Below are positions 11,226 to 20,242 of a stretch of 64,000 nucleotides of DNA, piece by piece. This DNA comes from an uncultured Sulfitobacter sp. GTDB taxonomy: Bacteria; Pseudomonadota; Alphaproteobacteria; Rhodobacterales; Rhodobacteraceae. The notes beneath the pieces were generated by a model. It searched no databases, had not been told where the DNA came from, and worked only from the letters and a program-made list of their open reading frames with translations. The stretch is taken from assembly GCA_947492925.1 (NCBI GenBank), contig CANLOQ010000005.1:62001-126000 (forward strand), read 5' to 3'. Positions within the stretch are counted from its first letter, which is position 1. The number at the start of each line of letters is the position of its first letter. The position numbers and the translations under genes are program-made.

Positions 11226-11981
11226 TCAGGCGTCCATCACAAACATCTGATTGGCAAATGCCGCCTTCAGCACTGCCTGCGCGGTGGTTTCAACCGATAA
11301 CGCTTCACGGGCAAGACGCAGGTGTTTTTCAACTGTGGCGGACGTCAGCCCCATCAGGACCGCGATGTCCTGCGTGGTCTTGCCATCACCCACCCATTCC
11401 AACGCCTCGCGTTGGCGCCGGGTAAGGGCACGGTTTGGGGCACTGTAGGGCAGGGTGAGGATCTTGAGGTGAGCGATATCGTTCATCAGCTTGATGTCGC
11501 TGCCGTGTTCTTCCCAAATGGCATCTACATCGGCCTGCGTCAGGTCCTTGCGCGCTGTCAACGCGATTGCCCCCTTCGAGCGTGCGGAGATGGATTTGAA
11601 GCTGACCGTGTAGCCCGCAAAGACATCCATGCGCTGATTGAACTCCACGACGCGTTGTTCTGCCGGTGTCATGGCCCGCTCGCGCGCCATGTCGTGCAGG
11701 ACGGTCCAACTGCAGGCGCCATCGTTGGCCAGCGCCCAATGCACCATCGGCGCGTGATAATACAGGCCTTCACCTAGAAACACGTCTGTATAGGCGCGGT
11801 CATGGTTGGTCAGGATCACAAAATCCTCAGGATCGCCAAGCGAGGTTGAGGTGCGATAGCGGGTGAAACCATAGATCAGGCGGTCAAAACCATAGCTCAG
11901 CATTTTATCGCAATGCAGAATCCAAAGTTCTTCGATCGACGGGCAGCGTGCAATGTCGTGCAAATAGGTGCGCAGGCTCAT
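11226..11981 (-). CDS. LuxR-family regulator with autoinducer-binding-like domain
   Basis: A 251-residue transcription factor. The N-terminal half (about residues 15-165) matches the autoinducer-binding fold; the C-terminal half carries a LuxR-type helix-turn-helix ([26 protein letters not shown], then [13 protein letters not shown]). In AHL-binding members a conserved Asp-Pro pair contacts the ligand; here the pair is Ala77-Pro78, while Trp92 and the downstream Gly are kept. There is no luxI in the window, so this is a LuxR solo. It overlaps aroQ by ATGA and is probably co-transcribed. The ligand is unknown. Confidence 0.85.
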   Translation of the reverse strand: MSLRTYLHDIARCPSIEELWILHCDKMLSYGFDRLIYGFTRYRTSTSLGDPEDFVILTNHDRAYTDVFLGEGLYYHAPMVHWALANDGACSWTVLHDMARERAMTPAEQRVVEFNQRMDVFAGYTVSFKSISARSKGAIALTARKDLTQADVDAIWEEHGSDIKLMNDIAHLKILTLPYSAPNRALTRRQREALEWVGDGKTTQDIAVLMGLTSATVEKHLRLAREALSVETTAQAVLKAAFANQMFVMDA

Positions 11982-12418
11982 GACGGGGACAACCGCTGTG
12001 CCAAAGCCTCCAACGCCAGGACATACCCCTGTGCGCCAAGCCCGCAGATTTGCCCGAGAGCCACCGGCGCAATGTAGGAATGGTGACGGAAGCTCTCACG
12101 GGCATGAATATTGCTCAGATGAACCTCGATCACCGGCAATTCAACTGACGCAATGGCATCCATCAGCGCAATCGACGTATGGGTATAGGCACCGGCATTC
12201 AGCACGATGCCAGCATATGTACCCTTGGCCGCATGGATCAGATCAATCAAATTGCCTTCGTGGTTACTTTGGGCGCAGGTAACTTCAAGCTGCAACCGCG
12301 CAGCGGCGCTGGCGCACATCTGCTCTATATCCTCAAGCGTGGTCGCGCCATAAACCTCCGGCTGGCGGGTGCCAAGCAAGTTTAGGTTAGGACCGTTGAG
12401 AATCAGAATACTTGTCAT
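11978..12418 (-). CDS. aroQ: Type II 3-dehydroquinate dehydratase
   Basis: A 146-residue enzyme of the shikimate pathway removing water from 3-dehydroquinate. The N-terminus [21 protein letters not shown], the loop QSNHEG and the histidine motif [14 protein letters not shown] are the type II signature. The family forms dodecamers in the cytoplasm. The gene is first in a two-gene unit with the LuxR regulator, with stop and start overlapping by four bases. Confidence 0.96.
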   Translation of the reverse strand: MTSILILNGPNLNLLGTRQPEVYGATTLEDIEQMCASAAARLQLEVTCAQSNHEGNLIDLIHAAKGTYAGIVLNAGAYTHTSIALMDAIASVELPVIEVHLSNIHARESFRHHSYIAPVALGQICGLGAQGYVLALEALAQRLSPS

Positions 12419-12822
12419 GCTATACTCACGAAGGGATTGGCGGACAGTACGGTACGCTCATGGGGCCTGTCCAGCAACACGCCACACCGCATCTAGATTT
12501 CTGAATCTGCTGGCTGGTTGGCGTCGCAGCTTGATGGACTGGCCGTGCTTGGTGAGCCTTCAACGATAAAGAACCAAATGAGCAAGTGTTTGGCGAACGC
12601 TGAGCTTGTGAAGACTGAATAGGTTATTGAATTACAGTGTCTTGGGAGTCGTTTTGAATGTAAAATTGCCCGCCCGGCAATCTGTAACCATTAAGGTTAT
12701 AATCAGTATTATGTATTATAAGTGATGTCTCAGTTTTGTTCAAACCAGCGTAAAGTACCTAAGCCACAGCTCTGTGTCTCAGAACCCCTTCACTTTGATC
12801 ACTCCGAATGCGACACAATCGT
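12419..12822. other. AT-rich divergent intergenic region
   Basis: About 400 bases separate aroQ (minus) from the DUF6880-like gene (plus). No ORF is convincing. Bases 12640-12740 are clearly AT-rich compared with the neighbouring genes. They hold two adjacent inverted repeats: TAACC-ATTAA-GGTTA (12685-12699) and ATAAT-CAGT-ATTAT (12699-12712). They probably mark promoter or operator sites, but no regulator can be assigned. Confidence 0.45.
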
Positions 12823-14250
12823 ATGTCGAAAAAGACACTTAACCACGCCAACCTCGCGGCCCTAGGTGCAGAAACGCTTGCCTCGCTATTGCTTGAGGTT
12901 AGCACCGGAAGCGCAGACATCAAACGCCGGTTACGGCTTGAGCTAAGCCACAACCTCGGTCCGGCTGAACTGGGTCACGACGTGCGCAAACGTCTGACGT
13001 CGCTGCGCAACTCCCGCAGCTTTGTTGGATGGCGCAAGCGCAAGGCGCTGATCAGGGATCTGGAAACGCAGCTATCGATGATCACGGACAAGATCGCACC
13101 TGACGATCCTACAGCGGCCTTCGATCTGTTGTGGCAGTTCATCGCGCTTGCGCCGTCCGTTTTTGACCGTGTTGACGACAGCCGTGGCGAGGTCTCTGCC
13201 GTCTTTGCTGATGCTCTGTCCCGCATGGGCCCCATCAGTATCGCGGCATCGCCTGACCCTCTAACGCTGGCCGACCGCGTCTGGACTGCGCTCCAGTCAA
13301 ACGATGATAGTGAGTGGGATGGCATTATTCCCGAACTTGCGCCCGCATTGGGTTCGACCGGATTAGACCGGATCAACGGCCATCTTATGGCATTTGCGGC
13401 AGAACCAATGGCAGAGGATGCCGCACCGCACGAAGCAATCGCTTTCCTGCGCCAGTTGCGTGGTGGCACAGATCATGCGGCAGCGCGCCGGGCGCGTTTT
13501 GTCAAAGCCCACTTACAGGAAATCGCGGCAATCCGAGGTGATACGCACGCCTATATTGCCCAGTTCTCACAAGAAGACCTGAAACGTCCAGACATCGCCG
13601 CAGAGGTCGCACTTTTGTTGATTGAACAGGATCAGCCACAAGACGCGCTTGAGCTTTTGGAAGACACGCGTGCTACATCGCGCAGCTATGGTCAGGACGA
13701 TTGGGATACAGCATATATTGCCGTCCTGACAGCATTGGGACAGCAGGATGAGGCCCAGACACATAGGTGGGTCACCTTTGCAGCAACGCTGAACCCTGAT
13801 CACTTGCGCAACTATATCAAAGAATTACCGGACTTTGACGATGTAGTTGCTGAAGAACGCGCGATGGTCGTTGTCCTGGAACACCCCGATGCAATGCACG
13901 CCCTGCGTTTCCTGATCGAATGGCCCGACCTAGTGACAGCGGCGCAGCTGGTGCGCACCCGTGCAGACGAAATTGATGGCGACAGATACGATCTGCTTGT
14001 CCCCACCGCTGATGCGCTGCGCGACCGGCATCCGCTTGCCGCCGTATTGCTCTGGCGCGCGATGATCAACTTTTCGCTCTTTGCCGGGCGCAGCTCACGT
14101 TACGGGCACGCCGCTGATCATCTGGCCGATTGCGCCGCGCTTGACGCTGAAATTTCAGACTACGCCGGTTTTCTGTCACACGACGCCTATGTGGCACGGC
14201 TCAGGTCAACCCATGCGCACAAATCTTCGTTCTGGGAAAAAGTGTTATAG
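12823..14250 (+). CDS. DUF6880-like conserved hypothetical protein
   Basis: A 475-residue soluble, mainly alpha-helical protein with no signal peptide or membrane segment. The N-terminal part (NHANLAALGAETLASLLLEVSTGSADIKRRLRLEL) resembles what I remember of DUF6880, a family found in alphaproteobacteria. The rest looks like helical hairpin repeats of the TPR or ARM kind. I chose the ATG of MSKKTLN at 12823; an in-frame ATG at 12808 is equally possible, as neither has a clear ribosome-binding site. The function is unknown. The gene stands alone, with tRNA-Ser on the other strand downstream. Confidence 0.65.
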   Translation: MSKKTLNHANLAALGAETLASLLLEVSTGSADIKRRLRLELSHNLGPAELGHDVRKRLTSLRNSRSFVGWRKRKALIRDLETQLSMITDKIAPDDPTAAFDLLWQFIALAPSVFDRVDDSRGEVSAVFADALSRMGPISIAASPDPLTLADRVWTALQSNDDSEWDGIIPELAPALGSTGLDRINGHLMAFAAEPMAEDAAPHEAIAFLRQLRGGTDHAAARRARFVKAHLQEIAAIRGDTHAYIAQFSQEDLKRPDIAAEVALLLIEQDQPQDALELLEDTRATSRSYGQDDWDTAYIAVLTALGQQDEAQTHRWVTFAATLNPDHLRNYIKELPDFDDVVAEERAMVVVLEHPDAMHALRFLIEWPDLVTAAQLVRTRADEIDGDRYDLLVPTADALRDRHPLAAVLLWRAMINFSLFAGRSSRYGHAADHLADCAALDAEISDYAGFLSHDAYVARLRSTHAHKSSFWEKVL

Positions 14251-14309
14251 GAAACAGCCGGGCACCCTGCCCCTCATACGGCCTTAGCCCATCGTCAGAA
14301 AAAAATTTA

Positions 14310-14399
14310 TGGCGGATCGACAGGGATTCGAACCCTGGAGACGGTCTCCCGCCTACACACTTTCCAGGCGTGCGCCTTCGACCACTCGGCCACCGATCC
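14310..14399 (-). tRNA. tRNA-Ser (anticodon GGA)
   Basis: The minus strand folds into a 90-base class II tRNA. The 7-bp acceptor stem is GGATCGG / TCGATCC, and the G discriminator is followed by an encoded CCA (14310-14312). The anticodon loop is CTGGAAA, giving GGA for serine codons UCC/UCU. The long variable arm GGGAGACCGTCTCC and the T loop TTCGAAT are present. A run of seven T follows the 3' end on this strand. Confidence 0.95.
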
Positions 14400-14475
14400 G
14401 TTGCGCGGGGTTTAGTATGACCTCAGGCCCAAGCGCAAGAGAGAAATCAGCCTTTTCCACATTCGGGTTTACGGT

Positions 14476-15195
14476 TCAGGTCTCAAGGTGGACGTAGACC
14501 CGGCGGTTCATACGACCTTTCTTTTCCATCTTCCCCAGCCGAAGGGCACCGATCTCTCCGGTGCGGGCCACATGAGTGCCGCCACAGGGTTGCAGATCAA
14601 TCCAGCTGTCGTCCTCTCCGATCCGTATCAAGCGTACGTCACCGGCATTCATCGGAGGTTTGACCGCCATCGTTTTGATAAGATGAGGGTTTGCTTTCAG
14701 TTCTTCCACCGTCATCCAGCCTTCGCTGACGCGCGCATCCATCTGGACGTAGTCATTCAGCGCCTGCTCCATCTCATCACGGTTGTCCGGCGCATCGGGC
14801 ATGTCGAAATCAAGCCTGCCGTGGGTGGCCGAAATCTGCCCTCCCGTGACCGCGAAAGGAACGACGACCGACAACAGATGCAATGCGGTATGGACCCGCA
14901 TGTGTTTGTGCCGGCGGTCCCAATCAAGGGTCTGGGTCACATGAGCACCCACAGGCGGCAACGCGTGCGGTTCGGACGGGACCAGCACAATGTCACTCCC
15001 CTCGCCCTTGACGGTTGTTGCCACGGGTAGGTGCTGGCCATCCCAGGAGATCCAGCCGGAATCGCCCGGCTGGCCGCCGCCAGTCGGATAGAAAAGACTG
15101 TGATCCAGCACGATGCCGCCTTCAGGCGTCAATGCCTTGACCGTAGCAGGCGCATCACGACAATAGGTGTCCTGTCTGAACAGCATCCCAGTCAT
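14476..15195 (-). CDS. Alanyl-tRNA editing protein (AlaX type)
   Basis: A 239-residue free-standing editing domain related to the C-terminal part of AlaRS, hydrolysing Ser-tRNA(Ala) or Gly-tRNA(Ala). The zinc-binding set is complete: HTALH at 102-106 and CGGTHV near residue 207. The N-terminal FYPTGGGQPGD motif is also typical of AlaX. The start overlaps the stop of the mechanosensitive channel gene by four bases, making it the last gene of the trgA-trgB-cysK-channel unit. Confidence 0.88.
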   Translation of the reverse strand: MTGMLFRQDTYCRDAPATVKALTPEGGIVLDHSLFYPTGGGQPGDSGWISWDGQHLPVATTVKGEGSDIVLVPSEPHALPPVGAHVTQTLDWDRRHKHMRVHTALHLLSVVVPFAVTGGQISATHGRLDFDMPDAPDNRDEMEQALNDYVQMDARVSEGWMTVEELKANPHLIKTMAVKPPMNAGDVRLIRIGEDDSWIDLQPCGGTHVARTGEIGALRLGKMEKKGRMNRRVYVHLET

Positions 15196-17582
15196 GTGGC
15201 GGTATCCTCGTCTTTTTCGCTGTTCGTCTCCTCGACAAGTCGTGCAGGCCGTTCGGCTTCACCCAGCACGGGCTGTAAAGCCTCGGGATTACGCAGCCAG
15301 ACGTCACGCTGCGCAAAGGGTATCTCGATCCCCTCTTCGGCAAAGCGCGCGGCGATCTCATGGTTCATGTTGCTTTTGACCAACATCATCCAGTTCACAT
15401 CACGCAGAAAGCAACGCACCTCAAACTCAAGCGAATCCGCACCAAAATTCAGCAACAGCACAGATGGCGGCGGTGCGCGCAGGACCATCGGCTGGGCCTC
15501 CGCGATTTCGCGCAGGATTTGTTCGACCTTTTTGGTATCGCTGCCATACGCCACCCCAACCGGCACAATCACACGCCCCACCGTGTTGCCCCGGGTGTAG
15601 TTTGTCACCGTGCCGCTGACCAGATCGGCGTTGGGCACAATCACATCCGTTCGGTCAAATGTCTCAATCCGGGTGGAGCGGACGGAGATGTCGCGCACAT
15701 AGCCCATCTGGCCGCCAACCTCGATCCAGTCACCTTCCGAGATCGGACGTTCGATCAGCAGGATGATACCGGACACAAAGTTGCTGACGATGTTCTGCAA
15801 ACCAAAACCGATTCCAACCGACAGCGCCCCCGCAACAATCGCAAGCGAGCTAAGATCAATGCCCGCGCCGGTGATCGCGGCAAGGGCGGCCAGAAAAATA
15901 CCGACATAGCCAACCCCAGAAACAACCGCGTTCTGACCGCCGACATCCATCCGCGTTTTGGGCAGCACGTTGTTGCGCAAGGCAGATTGCATCAGACGGG
16001 TGATCACATAGCCGATCACAAAGATCAGCGCGAAGGCGATGAAATCCGTCGGGGAAATGCGCGTATTGCCAATGGCAAAGCCGCGCAGGAAAGCCGCCCA
16101 CAGCTCTGTCAGGTCGGTGATGCGCGCGCCCCAGACCAGCGCCAGCACCGGTGCCACCATCACCAGAAGGATCATCCCGAACAGCACCGGCATCAGCGCC
16201 TCTCGCGCCTGCGCCCCCTGCCCCGTGACCGCGCCATAGACATCCGCCGCAAACCGTTGGAGCGCCATCACAAGCCCCAATAACGCCATCGTCATGATAT
16301 AGGGCGGCATGAGCGCATCCGCCGCACGATAGTACCCCACTGCCGCCATGAGAATGGAAGCAACAGCCACGATCACCGCACCGGTGCCGAAGCCCCGGAT
16401 GATCTTCATCAGGGTCGAGCGGCGTTCCTCAGCAGTATCCCCATCTTCAGGAACGGTTTCGGCATATCCGCGCAGCAATGTGCCGATACGGAACAGCGAC
16501 AGTGCAACCAGCGCCAGAAAAGGAAACAGCAATACGGACTTGGAAAAGGACTCCGACTCGCTGTGGTCAAGCACCTGCGCAATCAGTTCACTGGCAACGA
16601 TCAGCGCGGTGATGATGGCGACATGAAACCGCAGTTTTGCGCGTTTTTCGCGCGGCAGCAGCACAAGTGCCTCATCCTCGTCCCGCGAAAAGACACGCTC
16701 GGACACCCAGCGCACGCCCAGCATGATGCCGCCCAGAAACGCCATGAGAAAGAGGATTTCGTTAATAACGGGTCCGAAATATCCGGTTGAAATTACCGCA
16801 AGTGCAAGCAGGATCAATCCTGCGAAGGGCAGAAAAATCCGCAACAGCGACACAAGGAAACGCCAGATGCCAAAACCCCTTGGCCCGAAACGCTGCAACC
16901 GGGATACCACCATATGGGACCAGTACCGCCCGCGAATGATCAGTACCGCGCCCAGCACTGTAAGCAGGATGGTCACAGGCAGCGTTTCGCGCAATTCCAG
17001 AAATTCGTTGTCTGCCGCCGTTTCCGGATCCTGTGCCCAAAGGCTGCGCAATGCCGCCATCAGGTCCGCAACCGCAGGACGCCAATTGGCTGGATTAAGC
17101 GGCGACGCGCTGACCGTCAGCAATTGCTCGGTTTGACGGTCGCGCAGCTTCTGGTCGATCTGGCGAATAATCGCATCGGCACGGACGAATTCGGTTTCGG
17201 CGCGCTGCACCGGCACCAACAACGCGGCAAGCTGATCGCTCAGATCACCGCGTCTGGCGGTTACTTCCGGGTCTTCGGGCACCGCGTTTTCGCCTTCGGG
17301 GACCGGCCCCAATGCGGCAAGCTGTTCGCGCAGTGTCCTGATGCGCGCGGCATTCAAATCGGACGCGGCATCAAATTCGCTTCGAAACTCCACTACCCGT
17401 GCGCGGAAGCTCTCCAGCAGGTCCTCAGGCGTCGTGCCGCGCTCAAGCGCATTTTCGACCGCCGTTGCCAGCCGCATCCAGCGGTCAAAATCAGCGTTAA
17501 TGCTTTCCTGTGCCCATGCGGTTGTCGCGACCGAAAGAAACAGGAAACACGCGGCCCAGAGACGCAGCAACCGGCGCATCAC
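15192..17582 (-). CDS. MscS-family mechanosensitive channel with N-terminal DUF3772
   Basis: A 796-residue protein with a cleavable signal peptide (cut after TTAWA), a periplasmic helical DUF3772-type domain (about residues 25-190), some ten to eleven membrane segments and a C-terminal MscS domain. The pore-lining helix and beta domain are recognisable from GVGFGLQNIVSNFVSGIILL, IERPISEGDWIEVGG and VIVPNADLVSGTVTNY. Such large MscS relatives release solutes on hypo-osmotic shock. It overlaps cysK and alaX by four bases each. Confidence 0.92.
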   Translation of the reverse strand: MMRRLLRLWAACFLFLSVATTAWAQESINADFDRWMRLATAVENALERGTTPEDLLESFRARVVEFRSEFDAASDLNAARIRTLREQLAALGPVPEGENAVPEDPEVTARRGDLSDQLAALLVPVQRAETEFVRADAIIRQIDQKLRDRQTEQLLTVSASPLNPANWRPAVADLMAALRSLWAQDPETAADNEFLELRETLPVTILLTVLGAVLIIRGRYWSHMVVSRLQRFGPRGFGIWRFLVSLLRIFLPFAGLILLALAVISTGYFGPVINEILFLMAFLGGIMLGVRWVSERVFSRDEDEALVLLPREKRAKLRFHVAIITALIVASELIAQVLDHSESESFSKSVLLFPFLALVALSLFRIGTLLRGYAETVPEDGDTAEERRSTLMKIIRGFGTGAVIVAVASILMAAVGYYRAADALMPPYIMTMALLGLVMALQRFAADVYGAVTGQGAQAREALMPVLFGMILLVMVAPVLALVWGARITDLTELWAAFLRGFAIGNTRISPTDFIAFALIFVIGYVITRLMQSALRNNVLPKTRMDVGGQNAVVSGVGYVGIFLAALAAITGAGIDLSSLAIVAGALSVGIGFGLQNIVSNFVSGIILLIERPISEGDWIEVGGQMGYVRDISVRSTRIETFDRTDVIVPNADLVSGTVTNYTRGNTVGRVIVPVGVAYGSDTKKVEQILREIAEAQPMVLRAPPPSVLLLNFGADSLEFEVRCFLRDVNWMMLVKSNMNHEIAARFAEEGIEIPFAQRDVWLRNPEALQPVLGEAERPARLVEETNSEKDEDTAT

Positions 17583-18613
17583 CCGTCTTCAAAGACCGTT
17601 GGCAACGTCGCGCTCTCGCGCTCGATCCAGCCGGGCACCGGCAGGTTCTTTTCCCGCAGGAATTCGGGATTAAACAGCTTGGATTGATAGCGCGTGCCAA
17701 AATCACACAGGATCGTCACTATGGTCTTGCCCGGGCCCAGATCACGGGCAAGCCGCATCGCCCCGGCCACGTTCACACCAGATGAAGCGCCAAGGCACAG
17801 GCCTTCGTGTTCGAGCAGGTCAAAGACGATTGGCAGCGCCTCTGCGTCCGGCACGTTATAGCTGAAATCGGGTTTCAGACCTTCAAGGTTTTTGGTGATC
17901 CGCACCTGCCCAATCCCTTCCGCGATCGAGCCGCCCTCGCTGGCCAGTTCACCGGTGGTATAATAGCTGTGCAAGGCCGCACCGTCAGGGTCGGCCAGGG
18001 CAATCTTGACGCCTTTGGGCTGAAGCGCCATCGCGATCCCCGCAAGCGTTCCACCGGATCCGACCGCGCAGCAAAAACCGTCAACCTTGCCATCGGTCTG
18101 TTCCCATATCTCGGGCCCGGTCGTTTCAATATGCGCCTGCCGGTTCGCCACATTGTCGAACTGGTTCGCCCAGATCACTCCTTCATTAGTGTTGCGCGCC
18201 AGTTCATTGGCCAGCCGTTCGGAATACCGCACAAAGTTGTTTGGATTGCGATAGGGTGCCGCAGGCACCTGCACCAGTTCGGCACCGGCCAGCCGCAGCA
18301 TGTCCTTTTTCTCTTCCGATTGGGTTTCCGGGATCACAATCACGGTCTTGAACCCCATAGACGATCCCACCAACGCCAGACCAATGCCTGTGTTGCCCGC
18401 CGTCCCTTCCACAATTGTGCCACCCGGCTTCAGCGTGCCTTTGGCGATTGCGTCCTGAATGATGAACAGGGCCGCCCGATCTTTGACGGACTGGCCTGGG
18501 TTCATGAACTCTGCCTTGCCATAGATGTTGCACCCTGTGGCTTCTGACGGGCCGCGCAGCTTGATAAGAGGTGTTTTGCCAATCGCCTTGGCCAGATCGG
18601 ATGCGACGTGCAT
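17579..18613 (-). CDS. cysK: Cysteine synthase A
   Basis: A 344-residue PLP enzyme (fold type II) making cysteine from O-acetylserine and sulfide. The PLP lysine lies in NPGQSVKDRAA (Lys44), the substrate loop is EGTAGNTGIGLA, and the phosphate-binding loop is GSGGTLAG. In Rhodobacter sphaeroides, cysK beside trgAB contributes to tellurite resistance; the same order is present here. It lies 32 bases after trgB and overlaps the mechanosensitive channel gene. Confidence 0.94.
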   Translation of the reverse strand: MHVASDLAKAIGKTPLIKLRGPSEATGCNIYGKAEFMNPGQSVKDRAALFIIQDAIAKGTLKPGGTIVEGTAGNTGIGLALVGSSMGFKTVIVIPETQSEEKKDMLRLAGAELVQVPAAPYRNPNNFVRYSERLANELARNTNEGVIWANQFDNVANRQAHIETTGPEIWEQTDGKVDGFCCAVGSGGTLAGIAMALQPKGVKIALADPDGAALHSYYTTGELASEGGSIAEGIGQVRITKNLEGLKPDFSYNVPDAEALPIVFDLLEHEGLCLGASSGVNVAGAMRLARDLGPGKTIVTILCDFGTRYQSKLFNPEFLREKNLPVPGWIERESATLPTVFEDG

Positions 18614-18645
18614 AAGAGCCTCCGGATAGAATTGTATTACATGTT

Positions 18646-19773
18646 CTATTCCGGTGTAACGGCCACCCTGTCAGACCTCAAGCGATGCCTGTGGTGTGAC
18701 AGATAATAAGCAGCCAACGCCAGCGGCGCATTGGCCACGTCATGGCGCGCAACCTGATCCATCAAGGCCTCAAACGACAGAATATGCGTGCGAATATCCT
18801 CGTCCTCCGAGGCCAGTCCGCCCGTGTCACCCCCCGCAGAGGACAGATCGGCAACGCCTAGAAAAATATAATAAAACTCGGTCGACGTACCCGGAGACGG
18901 ATACACTTCAGCAATCCGTTCCAATGCGCCGATTGTCAATCCGGCCTCTTCCACCGCTTCGCGGCGGGCGGCTTCTTCCGGCGTTTCCCCAGGATCAATC
19001 CGTCCGGCGACCGGCTCAAGCTGCCAAAGCGTGCGGTCCCCGCGCCCGACAGGCCCCAGACGGATCTGCTCAACCAGCAGAACCTCATCGCGCACTGGAT
19101 CATAAGGCAGGACGATTGACGCATCCGCGCCGACCAGCACAGCGCGGTCCAGCACATCGGACATCGCGCCATCAAAGCGTTCATGGCGCAGTTTGAAATC
19201 ATCCAGCGCGTAAAAATCCGAATAGCTACGCTTACGGCTGACCACCTCAACCCTGCCACGGAACGCCTGCGTGCCATGATGCGACCGGCGTGCCCGCAGG
19301 ATCGAGGCCGCACGCGCGCGGATGACAGGAAACATCTTTGCCACTTCCGCGCGGCTGCGTTTGCCCCGGTAACTCATGACCTCTTCCGCCGCGATCAGCG
19401 TCATCTCGGCGTGTTCTTCCTCCCACGCGCGCAATGACCACCGGCCCTGCGCCGTCCAAAGCCCATCCTGCGGGAAATAGACCTGTGCGCTGGCGCCGTT
19501 CGCCAACGCGACCTCTTTCAGATCATAGTCAAACCCGCCTTCGTAGAAATCCAGCCGCGCAAGATCTTCGGCATCAAGATCGGACAGTACGATCCCTTCG
19601 GCTTGCGCACTTTCCGCTGTGACGATCATCGGAAACGGGCCTTCGGCAACACCCAGAACCGCGTGACCGGGCAGCACCGCCTTAGAAAGGTTCAGCGCAC
19701 TGCGGGGTTTGCCAAGGACAAGTTCAAGCAACGGCAAATGTCGCAACGTGCCGTAGAAGAACAGAGACATCAA
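18646..19773 (-). CDS. trgB: TrgB-like fusion of gamma-glutamylcyclotransferase-like and NUDIX domains
   Basis: A 375-residue two-domain protein. Residues 1-125 are AIG2/GGCT-like (LFFYGTLRHLPLL, then LDFYEGGFDYDL). Residues 185-350 are a NUDIX hydrolase of the ADP-ribose pyrophosphatase type; the Nudix box GETPEEAARREAVEEAG is intact. Position between trgA and cysK matches the tellurite-resistance locus of Rhodobacter sphaeroides, in which TrgB has this role. The substrate and how the two domains cooperate are not established. A second ATG follows immediately, so the start is uncertain by one codon. Confidence 0.85.
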   Translation of the reverse strand: MMSLFFYGTLRHLPLLELVLGKPRSALNLSKAVLPGHAVLGVAEGPFPMIVTAESAQAEGIVLSDLDAEDLARLDFYEGGFDYDLKEVALANGASAQVYFPQDGLWTAQGRWSLRAWEEEHAEMTLIAAEEVMSYRGKRSRAEVAKMFPVIRARAASILRARRSHHGTQAFRGRVEVVSRKRSYSDFYALDDFKLRHERFDGAMSDVLDRAVLVGADASIVLPYDPVRDEVLLVEQIRLGPVGRGDRTLWQLEPVAGRIDPGETPEEAARREAVEEAGLTIGALERIAEVYPSPGTSTEFYYIFLGVADLSSAGGDTGGLASEDEDIRTHILSFEALMDQVARHDVANAPLALAAYYLSHHRHRLRSDRVAVTPE

Positions 19774-19777
19774 AACA

Positions 19778-20218
19778 CTAACGCCACTTGCGCGCAGCCA
19801 CTTCGGTCAGCAGCCCACTAACCAACGCACATACCAGCAACGCAATGCCAATTGGCACCGTTGCGATGATCACAGCGAACTCCGCCCCGATCGTGAACAC
19901 CGCAATGATCGCCTCGAACGGGCCATCATACCGATTGCGCATCGCAAGGCGAACCATTTCATTGATTGCCTGCACGCCTATGCCCCAAAGCATCAGCACA
20001 AACATGCCGGTAAGCCCATTGTTGATAGCGGCTGTTGTGCCGCGCCCTGCCCGACGTCCCATAACGATCCAACCGACGCACAACCCCAACACCACATTCA
20101 GCGGGACAAAATACCCAAAATCCGTGCTGTCAGGCATTAGGGGCATCACCATAATGGAGATGACATAGGCCGCCACGGCAAGACACACGGCGGCCATCAA
20201 ACGTGCTGCGGTTGGCAT
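19778..20218 (-). CDS. trgA: TrgA-family membrane protein
   Basis: A 146-residue inner-membrane protein with four predicted segments (about residues 5-27, 36-54, 68-88, 108-138). The pattern MPTAARLMAAVCLAVAAY and VGWIVMGRRAGRG agrees with the TrgA family of Rhodobacterales, named for tellurite resistance. It is the first gene of the minus-strand cluster, 4 bases before trgB. The biochemical role is unknown. Confidence 0.8.
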   Translation of the reverse strand: MPTAARLMAAVCLAVAAYVISIMVMPLMPDSTDFGYFVPLNVVLGLCVGWIVMGRRAGRGTTAAINNGLTGMFVLMLWGIGVQAINEMVRLAMRNRYDGPFEAIIAVFTIGAEFAVIIATVPIGIALLVCALVSGLLTEVAARKWR

Positions 20219-20242
20219 GAAACGGCTCCTTACGACATCCCT

